DNA of 64,000 nucleotides from Trinickia violacea (GCF_005280735.1 NZ_CP040078.1:1984001-2048000), one strand, 5' to 3'. Positions 33,602 through 42,334 are shown, numbered from the stretch's first letter. Numbers and translations: made by a program. Notes: generated by a model not told the origin, from the sequence alone.

Positions 33602-33660
33602 AGCGGCTTGAATTAGGGCCGCTGTTTGGAGGGCCGCGCTGGTGGCTAACGCCAGCGCGG
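33602..33660 (+). terminator. Tandem hairpins after the phosphodiesterase gene
   Basis: AGCGGC (33602-33607) pairs with GCCGCT (33618-33623), followed by TTTGG; then CCGCGCTGG (33634-33642) pairs exactly with CCAGCGCGG (33652-33660), followed by a T/C-rich stretch. Together they fit a transcription end 10-70 bp after the stop codon. Confidence 0.6.
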
Positions 33661-33945
33661 TCCTCGTCGTATTGCACCTCGTTTCTCGGGTTCTCCCTTG
33701 TAGGAAAGCGCCGACAGCGCGAAGCCGTGTACTACGCGAACTTCGGCGCGGGCTGATTTAAAGAGCGAGGAGACTGTCCAATACTGTGCTCAAGAGAACA
33801 GTCTTTCCGCACGCTCCGTTGGCCAAGACACTGCAAACGGACGTTCGATGAGGCTTACTTCTCCCGTGCGCCTGAAAGCGGATCGAGCGGATCGAGTGGA
33901 CCGGCAGCGCGACGTCTTCCTTTCTTGACCAGAACGGGGAACACC
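33661..33945. other. Intergenic stretch without a supported gene
   Basis: No frame with convincing family similarity. It contains an inverted repeat AGACTGT (33771-33777) and ACAGTCT (33798-33804) with a 20-base spacer, of unknown meaning. The 3' end leads into the Shine-Dalgarno of the small reading frame at 33946. Confidence 0.4.
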
Positions 33946-34086
33946 ATGAGCCTCATTGCGCGGGACCTGATCGAACTTCAACGCCTCGCCCTCGGCGGCG
34001 CGGGCGCCTTGACCCTCCATCTGCTGCGCGAGCTGGCGGCGAACCTGATCGCCCCCGGCGTTGCGGATGTACGGGACGGCTGCTAA
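33946..34086 (+). CDS. Possible 46-residue small protein
   Basis: ATG with GGGGA eight bases upstream, 46 codons with high third-position GC and a TAA stop, followed within 8 bp by a clean terminator hairpin. The peptide is Leu/Ala-rich and probably helical (start MSLIARDLIELQRLALGG), with an amphipathic look and a C-terminal Cys. No family recognised. Codon bias, ribosome site and terminator are in favour; length and lack of homologue are against. Confidence 0.45.
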   Translation: MSLIARDLIELQRLALGGAGALTLHLLRELAANLIAPGVADVRDGC

Positions 34087-34093
34087 ATAAGCC

Positions 34094-34120
34094 GCTCGCC
34101 AACGCAAACGTTTGGCGAGC
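34094..34120. terminator. Bidirectional hairpin between the small ORF and the 161-residue protein gene
   Basis: GCTCGCCAA (34094-34102) pairs exactly with TTGGCGAGC (34112-34120) around a 9-base loop. It lies 8 bp after the plus-strand small frame and 37 bp after the minus-strand gene ending at 34157, so it can serve both. Confidence 0.55.
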
Positions 34121-34156
34121 CAAGGTGGTGTGCAATGCGTGGCGTGCAATGCGCCG

Positions 34157-34642
34157 CTAGATACCGATGGCGTTGTGCTTGACCGCCGAAGGTTGCCCGG
34201 CGCCCTTGACCAGGCTCTGCCAGGCCGGACCCTGTTCGGGGTTTGGGCCCTGCGCATCGTAGAGACAATCGTCGAGCTGACCCGCCACGCTGTCGATCGC
34301 GTGCACGAAGCTCACCGACGACTTCCCATATTCTCGAGCGAGTTCGGCGAGATCGAGCAACGCCGCGTAGTTCGCCGCGCAGCGCGGCGGCAATTCCGAC
34401 TCGGCGGACGGCGCGGGTGGTTCGGCGTTCGCCGGAGGAGCCGCATTCGCCACGCTGATCGTTGCCGCCGCAAGCGCGGCGAACGCGACGATCAGCGGCA
34501 CGAGAAAGGCGAACTTCCGCAATAAGAAGACCCAGAGCGCGGTGCCGCCCGGCCGGGGAGATGTCGTTTGGCCCTGTTCCCGAATCGAGGGCTCGATCGC
34601 GCGTTTCATCGGTTCGCGCTCCGTTTGATCGATTTCGCTCAT
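34157..34642 (-). CDS. Hypothetical protein with one membrane helix
   Basis: 161 residues. A polar N-terminus (~40 residues), one hydrophobic segment FAFLVPLIVAFAALAAATISV ending ANAAPP that could be an uncleaved anchor or an atypical signal, a Pro/Ala linker and a C-terminal ~90-residue domain with two Cys (PPRCAANYAALL and LDDCLYDAQG). It begins 26 bp after the stop of the repeat-protein gene on the same strand, so the two may be one operon. No known domain recognised. Confidence 0.65.
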   Translation of the reverse strand: MSEIDQTEREPMKRAIEPSIREQGQTTSPRPGGTALWVFLLRKFAFLVPLIVAFAALAAATISVANAAPPANAEPPAPSAESELPPRCAANYAALLDLAELAREYGKSSVSFVHAIDSVAGQLDDCLYDAQGPNPEQGPAWQSLVKGAGQPSAVKHNAIGI

Positions 34643-34668
34643 GGTCGTATGGGGTTGCTCGTCGTCGC

Positions 34669-35676
34669 TCAGGCCCAGTGAGCCGGTACCCAGACTGCGC
34701 CGACCCAGTGGCCCGGCACCCAGACCGCGGGCCGCGGCGCGACGTAGACAGGGGCCGGCGCGACATAGACGGTCTTAGGCGGCGGCGGGGGCGGCACGAC
34801 GACGACTGCGGGCGGCACGTAGACAACCGGCGGCGGCGGAGGCGGCGGCACATAGACGGGCACCGGCGCGATGACCACCGGCGGCTTGGCGACGACGACC
34901 GTGGTGCCAGTCGTGACGGTGCCGCCGGTTACGACCGTGGTGCCGGTCGTGACGGTTCCGCCTCGGACCACGGTTCCACCCGTCGTCACGGTGTTGCCGT
35001 TCACGCCGGTCACGGTGCCGCTCGTCGTCACGTAGCCGGTGCCGACGCCGTTGGCGGTGCCCGAGTGGGTGACCGTGCCGCCGTTCGAACCGGTTGCGGT
35101 GCCGGAACGGGAGCAGGTCGAGCCCGAGCAGTTCGTCGACGCGTTGTGGTTGACCGTGTTGCCGTTCGAGCCGGTGACCGTACCCGACGACGAGTATTGC
35201 CCGGGCGCGGTGCGCGTCACGCTGCCGTCGCTCGTGGCGGTCTTGCCGTCGGGGCCGGTGGCCGTGCCGGTGTGCGAGCAGGTGCCGCCCGAGCAGTTCG
35301 TGTTGCCCGAGTGCTGGACGGTGTTGCCGTAGCGTCCGGTCGCGGTTCCGGAGTTCGAGAACTGGCCCGGCGCGGTGCGGGTGACGTTGCCGGTGTTGGA
35401 GGCCCAGCCGCCGTTCGGGCCGGCGATGCTGCCCGCGTGCGAGCAGCTCCCGCCGCCGCAGGAGCCCCAGTGGGCGCCGTTATAGGTGCCCCGCGGCGTG
35501 TAGGCGGTGCCGTGCCCCGAAAAGCCCCACGCAAACGCCGATGCGCTGCCCAGCGTGAGCATGGTGGCCGTGGCCGCGAGCACGAGGTTTCGCAGGATGC
35601 CGCGCGCGGGTGCGGCGATCGCGGCGGGAGCCGGCTTGGCGTCGGCGGTCTGGATGGCAAATGGGCGGATTTTCAC
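34669..35676 (-). CDS. Exported Gly/Thr-rich repeat protein with WVPGHW C-terminus
   Basis: 335 residues from a GTG with AAGGA upstream; the frame is open 37 codons further. N-terminal signal LVLAATATMLTLGSASAFAW is preceded by an unusually long ~28-residue tail. Residues ~73-200 carry a 55-residue repeat (TAPGQFSNSGTATG ... TNCSGGTCSHTGTATGP ... VTR) with a Cys pair in each unit. Then GGTVTTGTTVV twice, a Pro/Val-rich segment (YVPPPPPPPVVYVPP) and the end VWVPGHWVGAVWVPAHW, similar to the aromatic tails of small exported proteins. Probably surface or periplasmic; function unknown. Confidence 0.75.
   Translation of the reverse strand: MKIRPFAIQTADAKPAPAAIAAPARGILRNLVLAATATMLTLGSASAFAWGFSGHGTAYTPRGTYNGAHWGSCGGGSCSHAGSIAGPNGGWASNTGNVTRTAPGQFSNSGTATGRYGNTVQHSGNTNCSGGTCSHTGTATGPDGKTATSDGSVTRTAPGQYSSSGTVTGSNGNTVNHNASTNCSGSTCSRSGTATGSNGGTVTHSGTANGVGTGYVTTSGTVTGVNGNTVTTGGTVVRGGTVTTGTTVVTGGTVTTGTTVVVAKPPVVIAPVPVYVPPPPPPPVVYVPPAVVVVPPPPPPKTVYVAPAPVYVAPRPAVWVPGHWVGAVWVPAHWA
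35077..35460 (-). repeat. 165-bp in-frame tandem repeat (about 2.3 units) in the Gly/Thr-rich protein
   Basis: The 55-residue unit starting TAPGQF at residue 101 recurs at residue 156 (TAPGQY), with a partial unit before it from about residue 73. Units share NCSG-TCS, GTATG and VTRTAPGQ segments but differ at many positions, so the duplication is not recent. Confidence 0.65.
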
Positions 35677-36024
35677 GGGGCGTCCTTCACGGTTCGGGCC
35701 ACTTCGCGCGCTGCGGCGTGGCGACGGATGGACTATAGAAGGACGCGCCGATTCAAGCTGTTGCAAAACTATGTCGCGGGGTTTCACTGCAGGGGCTTAA
35801 AAACCCGTGCTCGGCCATGAAATTACAAAATGAAAGCCATGGCGCTTGCTCGCCTCGATATTGTTGATAAAGGACAAAGGCAGCCCGGCGGCAATTTTCT
35901 ACCATGGTATTCAGCGTTGTCGTTCGGGATTGGCTGGTCGCAGAACTGCGCGACAGTACCGCACGATCGATGTGGAGATCGTCAAGCAGCATGACTACGG
36001 AACCGTTGAACGCGGAGGTCGACC
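35677..36024. other. Divergent intergenic region without a supported gene
   Basis: 348 bp between the starts of the minus-strand repeat protein and the plus-strand coiled-coil protein; the stretch 35760-35900 is AT-rich and probably holds both promoters. Short open frames on both strands have no ribosome site or family likeness. GGAGG at the right edge serves the gene at 36025. Confidence 0.4.
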
Positions 36025-37056
36025 ATGGGCATCTTCAACTGGCTTTTGCACCGCGATCGCGCCGTTTCGGAGCCCGCTGGATTCGATAATCAGCAGACGC
36101 GCGAAGCCGTCGAGCGCATCGCTGCGATGAGTCCGCGACTGCGTTTCGCGAACCGGTATCAAGAGCATCTCGGGGCCGCCGTGCGGCTCTCGCTCGAATA
36201 CGTCGGCAAGCTCGCCGAAACCTTGCCGGCGCCGCTTGAAGCGAGCGCGTCAGCCTGGTCCTCCGATCCGCACGTTCACGCCTTCTTTGCCACCGCGGCC
36301 GACGTCACGGAAGCGATCAGCCGTTCTGCCGACGTGCAAGCGTATTTCGACCAACATCCCAGTGCCGATGAAGTCATCGGTGTACTCAGCATGGCGATGA
36401 CCGAGCGCAACGGGATGGGCGTGAAGCAAGAAGGCGGTATTACGCGCACGGACGTCGCGTGGACCACCGTCAGCTTCGGCGACCATGTCGTGCGCCTGTG
36501 CGGCGGGACCGTCGAAGCGGTGCGCCAGGAAGTGATCCGGCTTGCCATCGATCAGCTTGCCGTAGAGGGTCTCGCGCGCATCGAGGCCGACGCGTCCCGG
36601 CGCGCCGAACTCGAAGAGGAGCACGCGCTGCTCAAGGCGCGCTTGCAGTTGCTCGAGCGCCGCAGCGTCGGGATGAGTTCACTGGCGAACGGCGGGGCGC
36701 TTGCCAAGCTCACCGAAGCGAAGCAGGTGCAGGAGAAAATCGATGAAAACGAGGAGAACCTCGCGAATCTCGGCCAGAGGACTGATGCACTCGAAAGACA
36801 ATTGGCGCTCGTTTGCGAGGTGCTCTCTGATCCGGCGGCGCACGTCGACGTCTCGAAGAAGCTCGTCAGGCTCAACCGGATGAATGTGATCGTCGAGAGC
36901 GGTGGTTCGGAGGCGGGCACCGAGATCGAATTCCGGGTCGCGCACATCCCGGGGAATCCGCCTCGCACGCGTGCGTTGGCGCTGGTGCGCATTGCGCGCG
37001 CCGATCTGATGCCGGCTACGAGTCTCACGCGTGAAGGGAAGCATTTCGTTATCTGA
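36025..37056 (+). CDS. Hypothetical coiled-coil protein
   Basis: 343 residues with a strong GGAGG eight bases before the ATG. No signal peptide or membrane helix, so cytosolic. Residues ~180-270 are a heptad-rich coiled coil (ADASRRAELEEEHALLKARL, later QVQEKIDENEENLANLG). The N-terminal ~160 residues are mixed (DEVIGVLSMAMTERNGMG), the last ~60 look globular (EIEFRVAHIPGNPPRTR). No known family. It stands alone, converging on the ABC-ATPase gene 45 bp away. Confidence 0.75.
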   Translation: MGIFNWLLHRDRAVSEPAGFDNQQTREAVERIAAMSPRLRFANRYQEHLGAAVRLSLEYVGKLAETLPAPLEASASAWSSDPHVHAFFATAADVTEAISRSADVQAYFDQHPSADEVIGVLSMAMTERNGMGVKQEGGITRTDVAWTTVSFGDHVVRLCGGTVEAVRQEVIRLAIDQLAVEGLARIEADASRRAELEEEHALLKARLQLLERRSVGMSSLANGGALAKLTEAKQVQEKIDENEENLANLGQRTDALERQLALVCEVLSDPAAHVDVSKKLVRLNRMNVIVESGGSEAGTEIEFRVAHIPGNPPRTRALALVRIARADLMPATSLTREGKHFVI

Positions 37057-37101
37057 CGCTTAACGCACCGGCGCGGACGTCCTTGCATTTCCCGCTTGGC
37101 T

Positions 37102-38175
37102 TCACCCCAGCCGTTGCCCGCTCCCCGTATCGAACAGATGCACGTGCTCGCCGGGCAGATGCAGCGTCACACGCTGCCCGGGCTCGATCGTCGCGCGCTG
37201 GCGCGTCGTGGCGCACCACGTGCTGCCGCCGATCTTGCCGTACAAGTGGGTTTCCGCGCCGGTCGGCTCGATCACCTCGACTTCCATCACCACGCCCTCC
37301 GGCGCCCGCGTTTCGATGTGCTCGGGCCGGATGCCGAGCGTGATCTTCGCGCCGGGAGCCGCGGACAGGTTCGTCTGCGGCAACGCAATCGAACCGCCGT
37401 CGGCGAGCACCAGCCGCGCTCCCTGAGCGTCGTGCTGCCATTCGCCTTCCACGAAATTCATCGACGGCGAGCCGAGAAAGCTCGCGACAAACAGGTTCTC
37501 AGGCCGGTCGTACAGTTCGAGCGGCCGGCCGATCTGTTCGATACGCCCCGCGTTCATCACGACGATGCGGTCGGCCATCGTCATCGCCTCGATCTGATCG
37601 TGGGTCACGTAGATCACCGTGTTCTTCAAGCGCTGATGCAGCGCCTTGATTTCGGTGCGCATCTGCACGCGCAGTTTCGCGTCGAGGTTCGACAGCGGTT
37701 CGTCGAACAGGAACAGCTCCGGCTCGCGCACCACCGCGCGTCCCATCGCGACGCGCTGCCGCTGGCCGCCCGACAGCGCGCGGGGCAAGCGGTCCAGATA
37801 GCCGCTCAAGTTCAGCATCTTCGCGGCGGCCTCGATGCGCGGCTTGAAGCTCGTCGGCGGCTCTTTGCGGATGCGCGGTCCGAAGGCGATGTTGTCGAAG
37901 ACGGACAGATGCGGGTAGAGCGCATAGCTCTGGAACACCATCGATACATTGCGCTGCTGCGGCGAAAGCCCGTTCGCGCGCTTGCCGCCGATGGTCAGCT
38001 CGCCGCCGGTGATCTCTTCGAGACCGGCGACCATTCGCATCAGCGTGCTCTTGCCGCAACCCGATGGGCCGACCAGCACCACGAATTCGCCGTCGTCGAT
38101 CGAAAGATCGATGCCGTGCACGACCTGGGTGTCGCCATAGCGTTTGAAAATGCCGCTCATCTGCACTGCTGCCAT
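37102..38175 (-). CDS. Sugar/polyol ABC transporter ATP-binding protein (UgpC/SmoK/MalK type)
   Basis: 357 residues. Walker A GPSGCGKSTLMR, Q-loop FQSYALYPHL, signature LSGGQRQRVAMGRA, Walker B ELFLFDEPLSNLDAKLR and the H-loop VIYVTHDQIEAMT are all intact. The last ~110 residues are the TOBE/MalK regulatory domain with the LGIRPEHIE motif. It should energise the permeases encoded divergently at 40562-42324. It follows the SDR gene by 57 bp in one minus-strand transcript. Confidence 0.94.
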   Translation of the reverse strand: MAAVQMSGIFKRYGDTQVVHGIDLSIDDGEFVVLVGPSGCGKSTLMRMVAGLEEITGGELTIGGKRANGLSPQQRNVSMVFQSYALYPHLSVFDNIAFGPRIRKEPPTSFKPRIEAAAKMLNLSGYLDRLPRALSGGQRQRVAMGRAVVREPELFLFDEPLSNLDAKLRVQMRTEIKALHQRLKNTVIYVTHDQIEAMTMADRIVVMNAGRIEQIGRPLELYDRPENLFVASFLGSPSMNFVEGEWQHDAQGARLVLADGGSIALPQTNLSAAPGAKITLGIRPEHIETRAPEGVVMEVEVIEPTGAETHLYGKIGGSTWCATTRQRATIEPGQRVTLHLPGEHVHLFDTGSGQRLG

Positions 38176-38232
38176 GCTGTCCTCGTTGCGGTCGGATGCG
38201 TTGTTTTAGCGAAATGCGCCTTGTTTAGCGAT

Positions 38233-39006
38233 TCAAAACGATTCGAGTGTCAGCTCCTCGGCCATCAGCCGGTTGCCCGCCATGAGCCCGCCGTCGACCG
38301 GCAGCGCGACTCCCGTGATCACGCGCGCCATCGGCGAGGCGAGGAACATCACGGCGTCGGCGATATCGTCGGGCGTCGCGAAGTCGCCGAGCGGGTACCA
38401 CTTCTTCAATGCTTCGAACACCTGCGGATTCTTGTCGACGCGCGCCTGCCAGGCCGGCGTCTTCACGGTGCCGGGGCAGACGATGTTCGCGCGGATGCCG
38501 TGGCGGCCCAGTTCGATCGCCAGCGCCTTCGTATAGCTGATCAAGCCCGCTTTCGCGGCGCTATATGCCGGGTGACCTAACGCGGTCATGCCGTTCACGG
38601 AGCCGATCAGCACGATCGCGCCGCGCTTGCGCTCGATCATCGAGGCGCGCACGGCTTCGACCGTGTGATAGGTGCCGTTCAGGTTGAGATGCACGTCGCG
38701 CTGCCAGCTTGCGGGGTCGGTGGAGGCGAGCGTGCCGCTGTGCGCGCCGCCCGCGTTGGCGACGAGCACGTCGACAGGGCCTTTGGCGGCCACGGCCTGC
38801 GCGACGGCTGCTTTAACGGCTGCCGCATCGCCCAAGTCCACGGTGACCGGCGTCACGCGATCCGCGCCGAGTTCGGCGGCCAATGCGCTTAGCGCCCCCG
38901 CTTCGATATCGAGCGCGAGCACGTTATCGCCCGCCGCTACGAAACGCCTGCACAGCGCGCTGCCGATTCCGCCGCTTGCGCCAGTCACCAGCACGACACG
39001 ATTCAT
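38233..39006 (-). CDS. SDR family oxidoreductase, probable sugar/polyol dehydrogenase
   Basis: 257 residues from MNRVVLVTGASGGIGSALCR with GAGGA eight bases upstream. TGASGGIG binds NAD(P); Ser in IVLIGSVNG and Tyr/Lys in HPAYSAAKAGLISYTK form the catalytic set; the C-terminal TGVALPVDGGLMAG is typical. Its place between the ATPase gene and the divergent substrate-binding protein suggests it oxidises the imported polyol or sugar in the cytosol. The exact substrate is not readable. Confidence 0.9.
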   Translation of the reverse strand: MNRVVLVTGASGGIGSALCRRFVAAGDNVLALDIEAGALSALAAELGADRVTPVTVDLGDAAAVKAAVAQAVAAKGPVDVLVANAGGAHSGTLASTDPASWQRDVHLNLNGTYHTVEAVRASMIERKRGAIVLIGSVNGMTALGHPAYSAAKAGLISYTKALAIELGRHGIRANIVCPGTVKTPAWQARVDKNPQVFEALKKWYPLGDFATPDDIADAVMFLASPMARVITGVALPVDGGLMAGNRLMAEELTLESF

Positions 39007-39161
39007 CGCTGTCCTCGTCTGTTGGGTCGCTTTCAAATAGATCGCATGGAAGTGCGGTTCCGGCGTGTTCTTTGCGTTCAGGCAACCGAGCCCGCACTGC
39101 ACCAAATCGGCTTTCCTAACAACATATTAGGCAAACGATAGGCGCGCCAAAAATGTCGCAG

Positions 39162-39197
39162 ATCCTACGTGACAAGTCCATTTTCGTAACGTAGGAT
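39162..39197. promoter_or_regulatory. Inverted repeat in the divergent promoter region of the ABC/SDR system
   Basis: ATCCTACGT (39162-39170) and its exact complement ACGTAGGAT (39189-39197) are 18 bp apart, extended inward by AC/GT after one mismatch. Centre-to-centre spacing of the half-sites is 27 bp. It lies midway between the SDR start (39006) and the binding-protein start (39266), so it fits an operator for a dimeric regulator. TTTTT follows the right half on the plus strand, so a hairpin role cannot be excluded. Confidence 0.5.
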
Positions 39198-39265
39198 TTT
39201 TCGCAATTCAAATAATCAACAACCCGGCGGCCTGTCAGGCGGCGGATTCATTCAGGAGAGTCAAC

Positions 39266-40498
39266 ATGTCGTTGCAATCCCGTGCTTCCCTCGCGCTTGG
39301 CAAACTTGCCGTCGCGCTGGCGTTTGCTGGAATCGCCGTGGCGGCCCAGGCCGACACGGTCCGCGTCACCGTCGCTCACTACAGCGATGCGACCGCGCCG
39401 TACTTCGAGAAGATGGCCCGCAGCTTCGAGAAGGCCAACCCCGGCACGACGATCAAGATCGAGGACGTGAACTGGGACACGCTGCAACAGAAGCTGCAGA
39501 CGGACATTTCCGGCGGCGCCAACGCCGACCTGGCAATCATCGGCACGCGCTGGCTGCTCGACTTCGTGAAGGACGACGTGGCCGAGCCGCTCGACAGCTA
39601 CATGGACCCGAACTTCAAGAACCGCTTCATCGGCCCGTTCCTGGCCCCGGGCCAGATCGACGGCAAGACCTACGGCCTGCCGATCGCGGCTTCGGCACGC
39701 GCGCTCTACTACAACAAGGACATGCTCGCATCGGTTGGTTATCCCGATGGTCCCAAAACCTGGAACGACGTGATCGAGGCGTCGAAGAAGCTCAAGGCCA
39801 AGGGCATCGCGGGCTTCGGGCTGCAAGGCAAGGAGATCGAAACGGATGTCTACTTCTACTACGCGTTGTGGACCGACGGCGGCGAGGTCGTCAACAAGGC
39901 GGACAAGGCGGTGTTCAACGCGCCGGCCGGCGTCAAGGCCGCGACGATGTACAAGATGATGATCGATGAAGGGCTCACGCAGCCGGGCGTCACGGGCTAC
40001 AGCCGCGAGGACGTGCAGAACCTCTTCAAGCAGGGCCGAGTGGCGATGATGATCTCGGCGCCGTTCCTCGCCAAGCAGATCAAAAAGGAAGCGCCGAACC
40101 TGAAATATGGGATCGATCCGATTCCGATGGGCACCACGCACGCGACTTACGCCGTCACCGATTCGATCATGATGTTCAAGAACTCGAAGGTGAAAAAGAC
40201 CGCGTGGAAGTTCCTCGACTATCTGTTCACGAAGGACCCGCGCGTCGAGTTCACGAGCACCGAGGGTTTCCTGCCGACCACGAAGGCTGAGGCGGCCGAT
40301 CCGGCGTTCAACGATCCAGACACCAAGGCGTTTGTCGCGCTCCTGCCGACGGCCCGCTTCGCGCCCACCGTCACCGGCTGGGAAGACACGGCGAAGGCCG
40401 TGACGGACGCGATGCAGTCGATCTATCTCGGCAAGGCGAAGCCCGCCGATGCGCTGAACGCGGCGGCCGACCAGGCCGACAAGTCGCTCGGTCATTGA
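39266..40498 (+). CDS. Sugar/polyol ABC transporter substrate-binding protein
   Basis: 410 residues with CAGGAGA before the ATG. Signal peptide ALGKLAVALAFAGIAVAAQA with cleavage after AQA. The mature start RVTVAHYSDATAPYFEKMA and the segment GKTYGLPIAASARALYYNKD are typical of family 1 solute-binding proteins. Closest in character to the sorbitol/mannitol-type (SmoE-like) proteins, but the ligand cannot be told from sequence. First gene of the plus-strand half, 63 bp before the permeases. Confidence 0.93.
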   Translation: MSLQSRASLALGKLAVALAFAGIAVAAQADTVRVTVAHYSDATAPYFEKMARSFEKANPGTTIKIEDVNWDTLQQKLQTDISGGANADLAIIGTRWLLDFVKDDVAEPLDSYMDPNFKNRFIGPFLAPGQIDGKTYGLPIAASARALYYNKDMLASVGYPDGPKTWNDVIEASKKLKAKGIAGFGLQGKEIETDVYFYYALWTDGGEVVNKADKAVFNAPAGVKAATMYKMMIDEGLTQPGVTGYSREDVQNLFKQGRVAMMISAPFLAKQIKKEAPNLKYGIDPIPMGTTHATYAVTDSIMMFKNSKVKKTAWKFLDYLFTKDPRVEFTSTEGFLPTTKAEAADPAFNDPDTKAFVALLPTARFAPTVTGWEDTAKAVTDAMQSIYLGKAKPADALNAAADQADKSLGH

Positions 40499-40561
40499 TG
40501 TAACGATGTCACGGCGGGCGGCCTGGCGCGAGCCTGTGCCGCCTGTCCACGCGCGCAACTT

Positions 40562-41482
40562 ATGGCCCACGTCCCCTACGATCAAACCGGTCTTGGCCGC
40601 TCGGCGGCGCCGCGCTTCAATCAGCCATGGCTGCTGATCGTGCCGAGCCTGATCCTCGCGCTGTTCATCATCAGCTACCCGATTTTCAACATCGTGTACC
40701 AGTCGGTGCACGATGTGTCGCGCTTCGGGGCGATCCGCGGCTTCAACGGCCTGCAGAACTTCTACGGCGTATTCAGCGATCCCGTGTTCATCGACTCGGT
40801 CAGGCGCACGATCGTGTGGACCGCGTGCGTGGTCGGCGGCACGGTGCTGCTTTCCGTGCCGGTCGCGCTCGTGCTCAACCAGGACTTTTACGGGCGCGGC
40901 ATGGCGCGCACGATCGTGATGCTGCCGTGGTCGGTCTCGCTGACGATGACGGCCGTCGTCTGGCGCTGGGCGTTCAACGACGACTATGGGATGGTCAACG
41001 TCACGCTGCAGCGGCTCGGGTTGATCGGCGGACCGATCCACTGGCTGGCGACGCCCGAATTTGCGTTTCCGGTGGAGATCGGCATCGGCATTCTCGTGTC
41101 GATTCCGTTCACGGTGACGATCCTCCTGGGCGGTCTCTCTTCGGTGCCGGCCGATATCTACGAAGCCGCGCGCATCGACGGCGCGAGCGCCTGGCAGCAG
41201 TTCCGCAAGCTGACGCTGCCGTTGCTGCGGCCTTTCGTGAACATGGCGATCCTGCTGAACGTGATCTACGTGTTCAATTCGTTTCCCATCATTTGGGTCA
41301 TGACGCAGGGCGGGCCGGACGAAAGCACCCACATCCTCGTCACGTACCTCTACGAGCTCGGCTTCAGGCTCGGGCGTCCCGGTCAGGCGGCGGCGGTGTC
41401 GCTGATCATGCTCGTGATGCTCTTCGTGTTCACGGTGATCTACTTGCGGCTGCAGCCCAAGCAGGAAGGGGAAAGCACGTGA
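40562..41482 (+). CDS. ABC transporter permease (MalF-like)
   Basis: 306 residues, six membrane helices starting with PWLLIVPSLILALFIISYP. The EAA loop that contacts the ATPase is DIYEAARIDGASAWQQF (near residue 200). Partner of the permease starting at 41479, with which its stop overlaps (GTGA). It forms the channel half of the importer in the inner membrane. Confidence 0.93.
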   Translation: MAHVPYDQTGLGRSAAPRFNQPWLLIVPSLILALFIISYPIFNIVYQSVHDVSRFGAIRGFNGLQNFYGVFSDPVFIDSVRRTIVWTACVVGGTVLLSVPVALVLNQDFYGRGMARTIVMLPWSVSLTMTAVVWRWAFNDDYGMVNVTLQRLGLIGGPIHWLATPEFAFPVEIGIGILVSIPFTVTILLGGLSSVPADIYEAARIDGASAWQQFRKLTLPLLRPFVNMAILLNVIYVFNSFPIIWVMTQGGPDESTHILVTYLYELGFRLGRPGQAAAVSLIMLVMLFVFTVIYLRLQPKQEGEST

Positions 41483-42324
41483 ACGCGAAAATGAAACGCA
41501 CCCTATGGTGCTGGCTCGCGTTATCGCCGCTGATCGTGATCGTGCTGTTCCCGTTCGCGGTCATGCTGTGCACCGCGTTCAAGCCGGCCAACGAGATCTT
41601 CGTCTACCCGGCCCGCTGGCTGCCCGTGCAATGGCGGTGGGAGAACTTCGTCGAGATGTGGGACGCGGCCAACTTCGGCGTCGCGTTGAGGAACAGTTGC
41701 GTGATCAGTTTTCTGTCGACGTCGCTCGCGCTCGCCGTCAGCGTGCCCGCCGCCTACGCGCTCGCGCGCTTTCCGTTCAGAGGGCGCGGCGTGTATCGGC
41801 AGTTCCTGCTCGTCACGCAGATGCTTTCGCCGATTCTGCTCGTGGTCGGCCTTTTCAGGCTCGCCGCGATGATCCCATATGGCGACGGCAACCTCGTCGA
41901 TTCGAAGCTCGGCGTGATCGTCTCGTACGCCGCGTTCAATATCGCGTTCGCGGTGTGGATGCTGTCGTCGTACTTTCAGACCGTGCCGCGCGATCTCGAA
42001 GAGTCGGCGTGGCTCGAAGGGTGCGGACGCACGAAGGCGGTCTTCAAGGTGTTCTTGCCGCTTGCCGTGCCTGCGATCGTCGTGACTGCGATCTTCACGT
42101 TCATCAGCGCTTGGAATGAGTTCGCGGTGGTCTATACGCTGATCCGCTCGCCCGAGAACAAGACGCTGACCGTGCAGGTGACCGACATGGTCGCCGGCAA
42201 GTACACGGTCGAATGGCATCTAGTGATGGCAGCGACGCTGTGTGCGACGCTGCCCGTTTCAGTCGTGTTCGCGTGGCTTCAGCAGTATCTCGTGAAGGGG
42301 CTGGCGCTGGGGGCGGTGAAGTAG
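41479..42324 (+). CDS. ABC transporter permease (MalG-like)
   Basis: 281 residues from a GTG that overlaps the previous stop; an ATG four codons on is an alternative. Six helices beginning LWCWLALSPLIVIVLFPFAV. EAA loop LEESAWLEGCGRTKAVFKVF, in which the usual AA is SA. Ends ten bases before the convergent MFS gene, so the terminator must lie within coding DNA of the neighbour. Confidence 0.93.
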   Translation: MNAKMKRTLWCWLALSPLIVIVLFPFAVMLCTAFKPANEIFVYPARWLPVQWRWENFVEMWDAANFGVALRNSCVISFLSTSLALAVSVPAAYALARFPFRGRGVYRQFLLVTQMLSPILLVVGLFRLAAMIPYGDGNLVDSKLGVIVSYAAFNIAFAVWMLSSYFQTVPRDLEESAWLEGCGRTKAVFKVFLPLAVPAIVVTAIFTFISAWNEFAVVYTLIRSPENKTLTVQVTDMVAGKYTVEWHLVMAATLCATLPVSVVFAWLQQYLVKGLALGAVK

Positions 42325-42334
42325 GGCGACTCGC

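Noticed and set aside
33771..33804. Inverted repeat AGACTGT/ACAGTCT as an IS end or terminator
   Set aside because: Short arms with a 20-base spacer and no associated gene; chance occurrence is likely.
35077..35460. Regularly spaced repeats as a possible CRISPR-like array
   Set aside because: The repeat is in frame, 165 bp long and diverged, and encodes a protein repeat; there are no short identical repeats with unique spacers.
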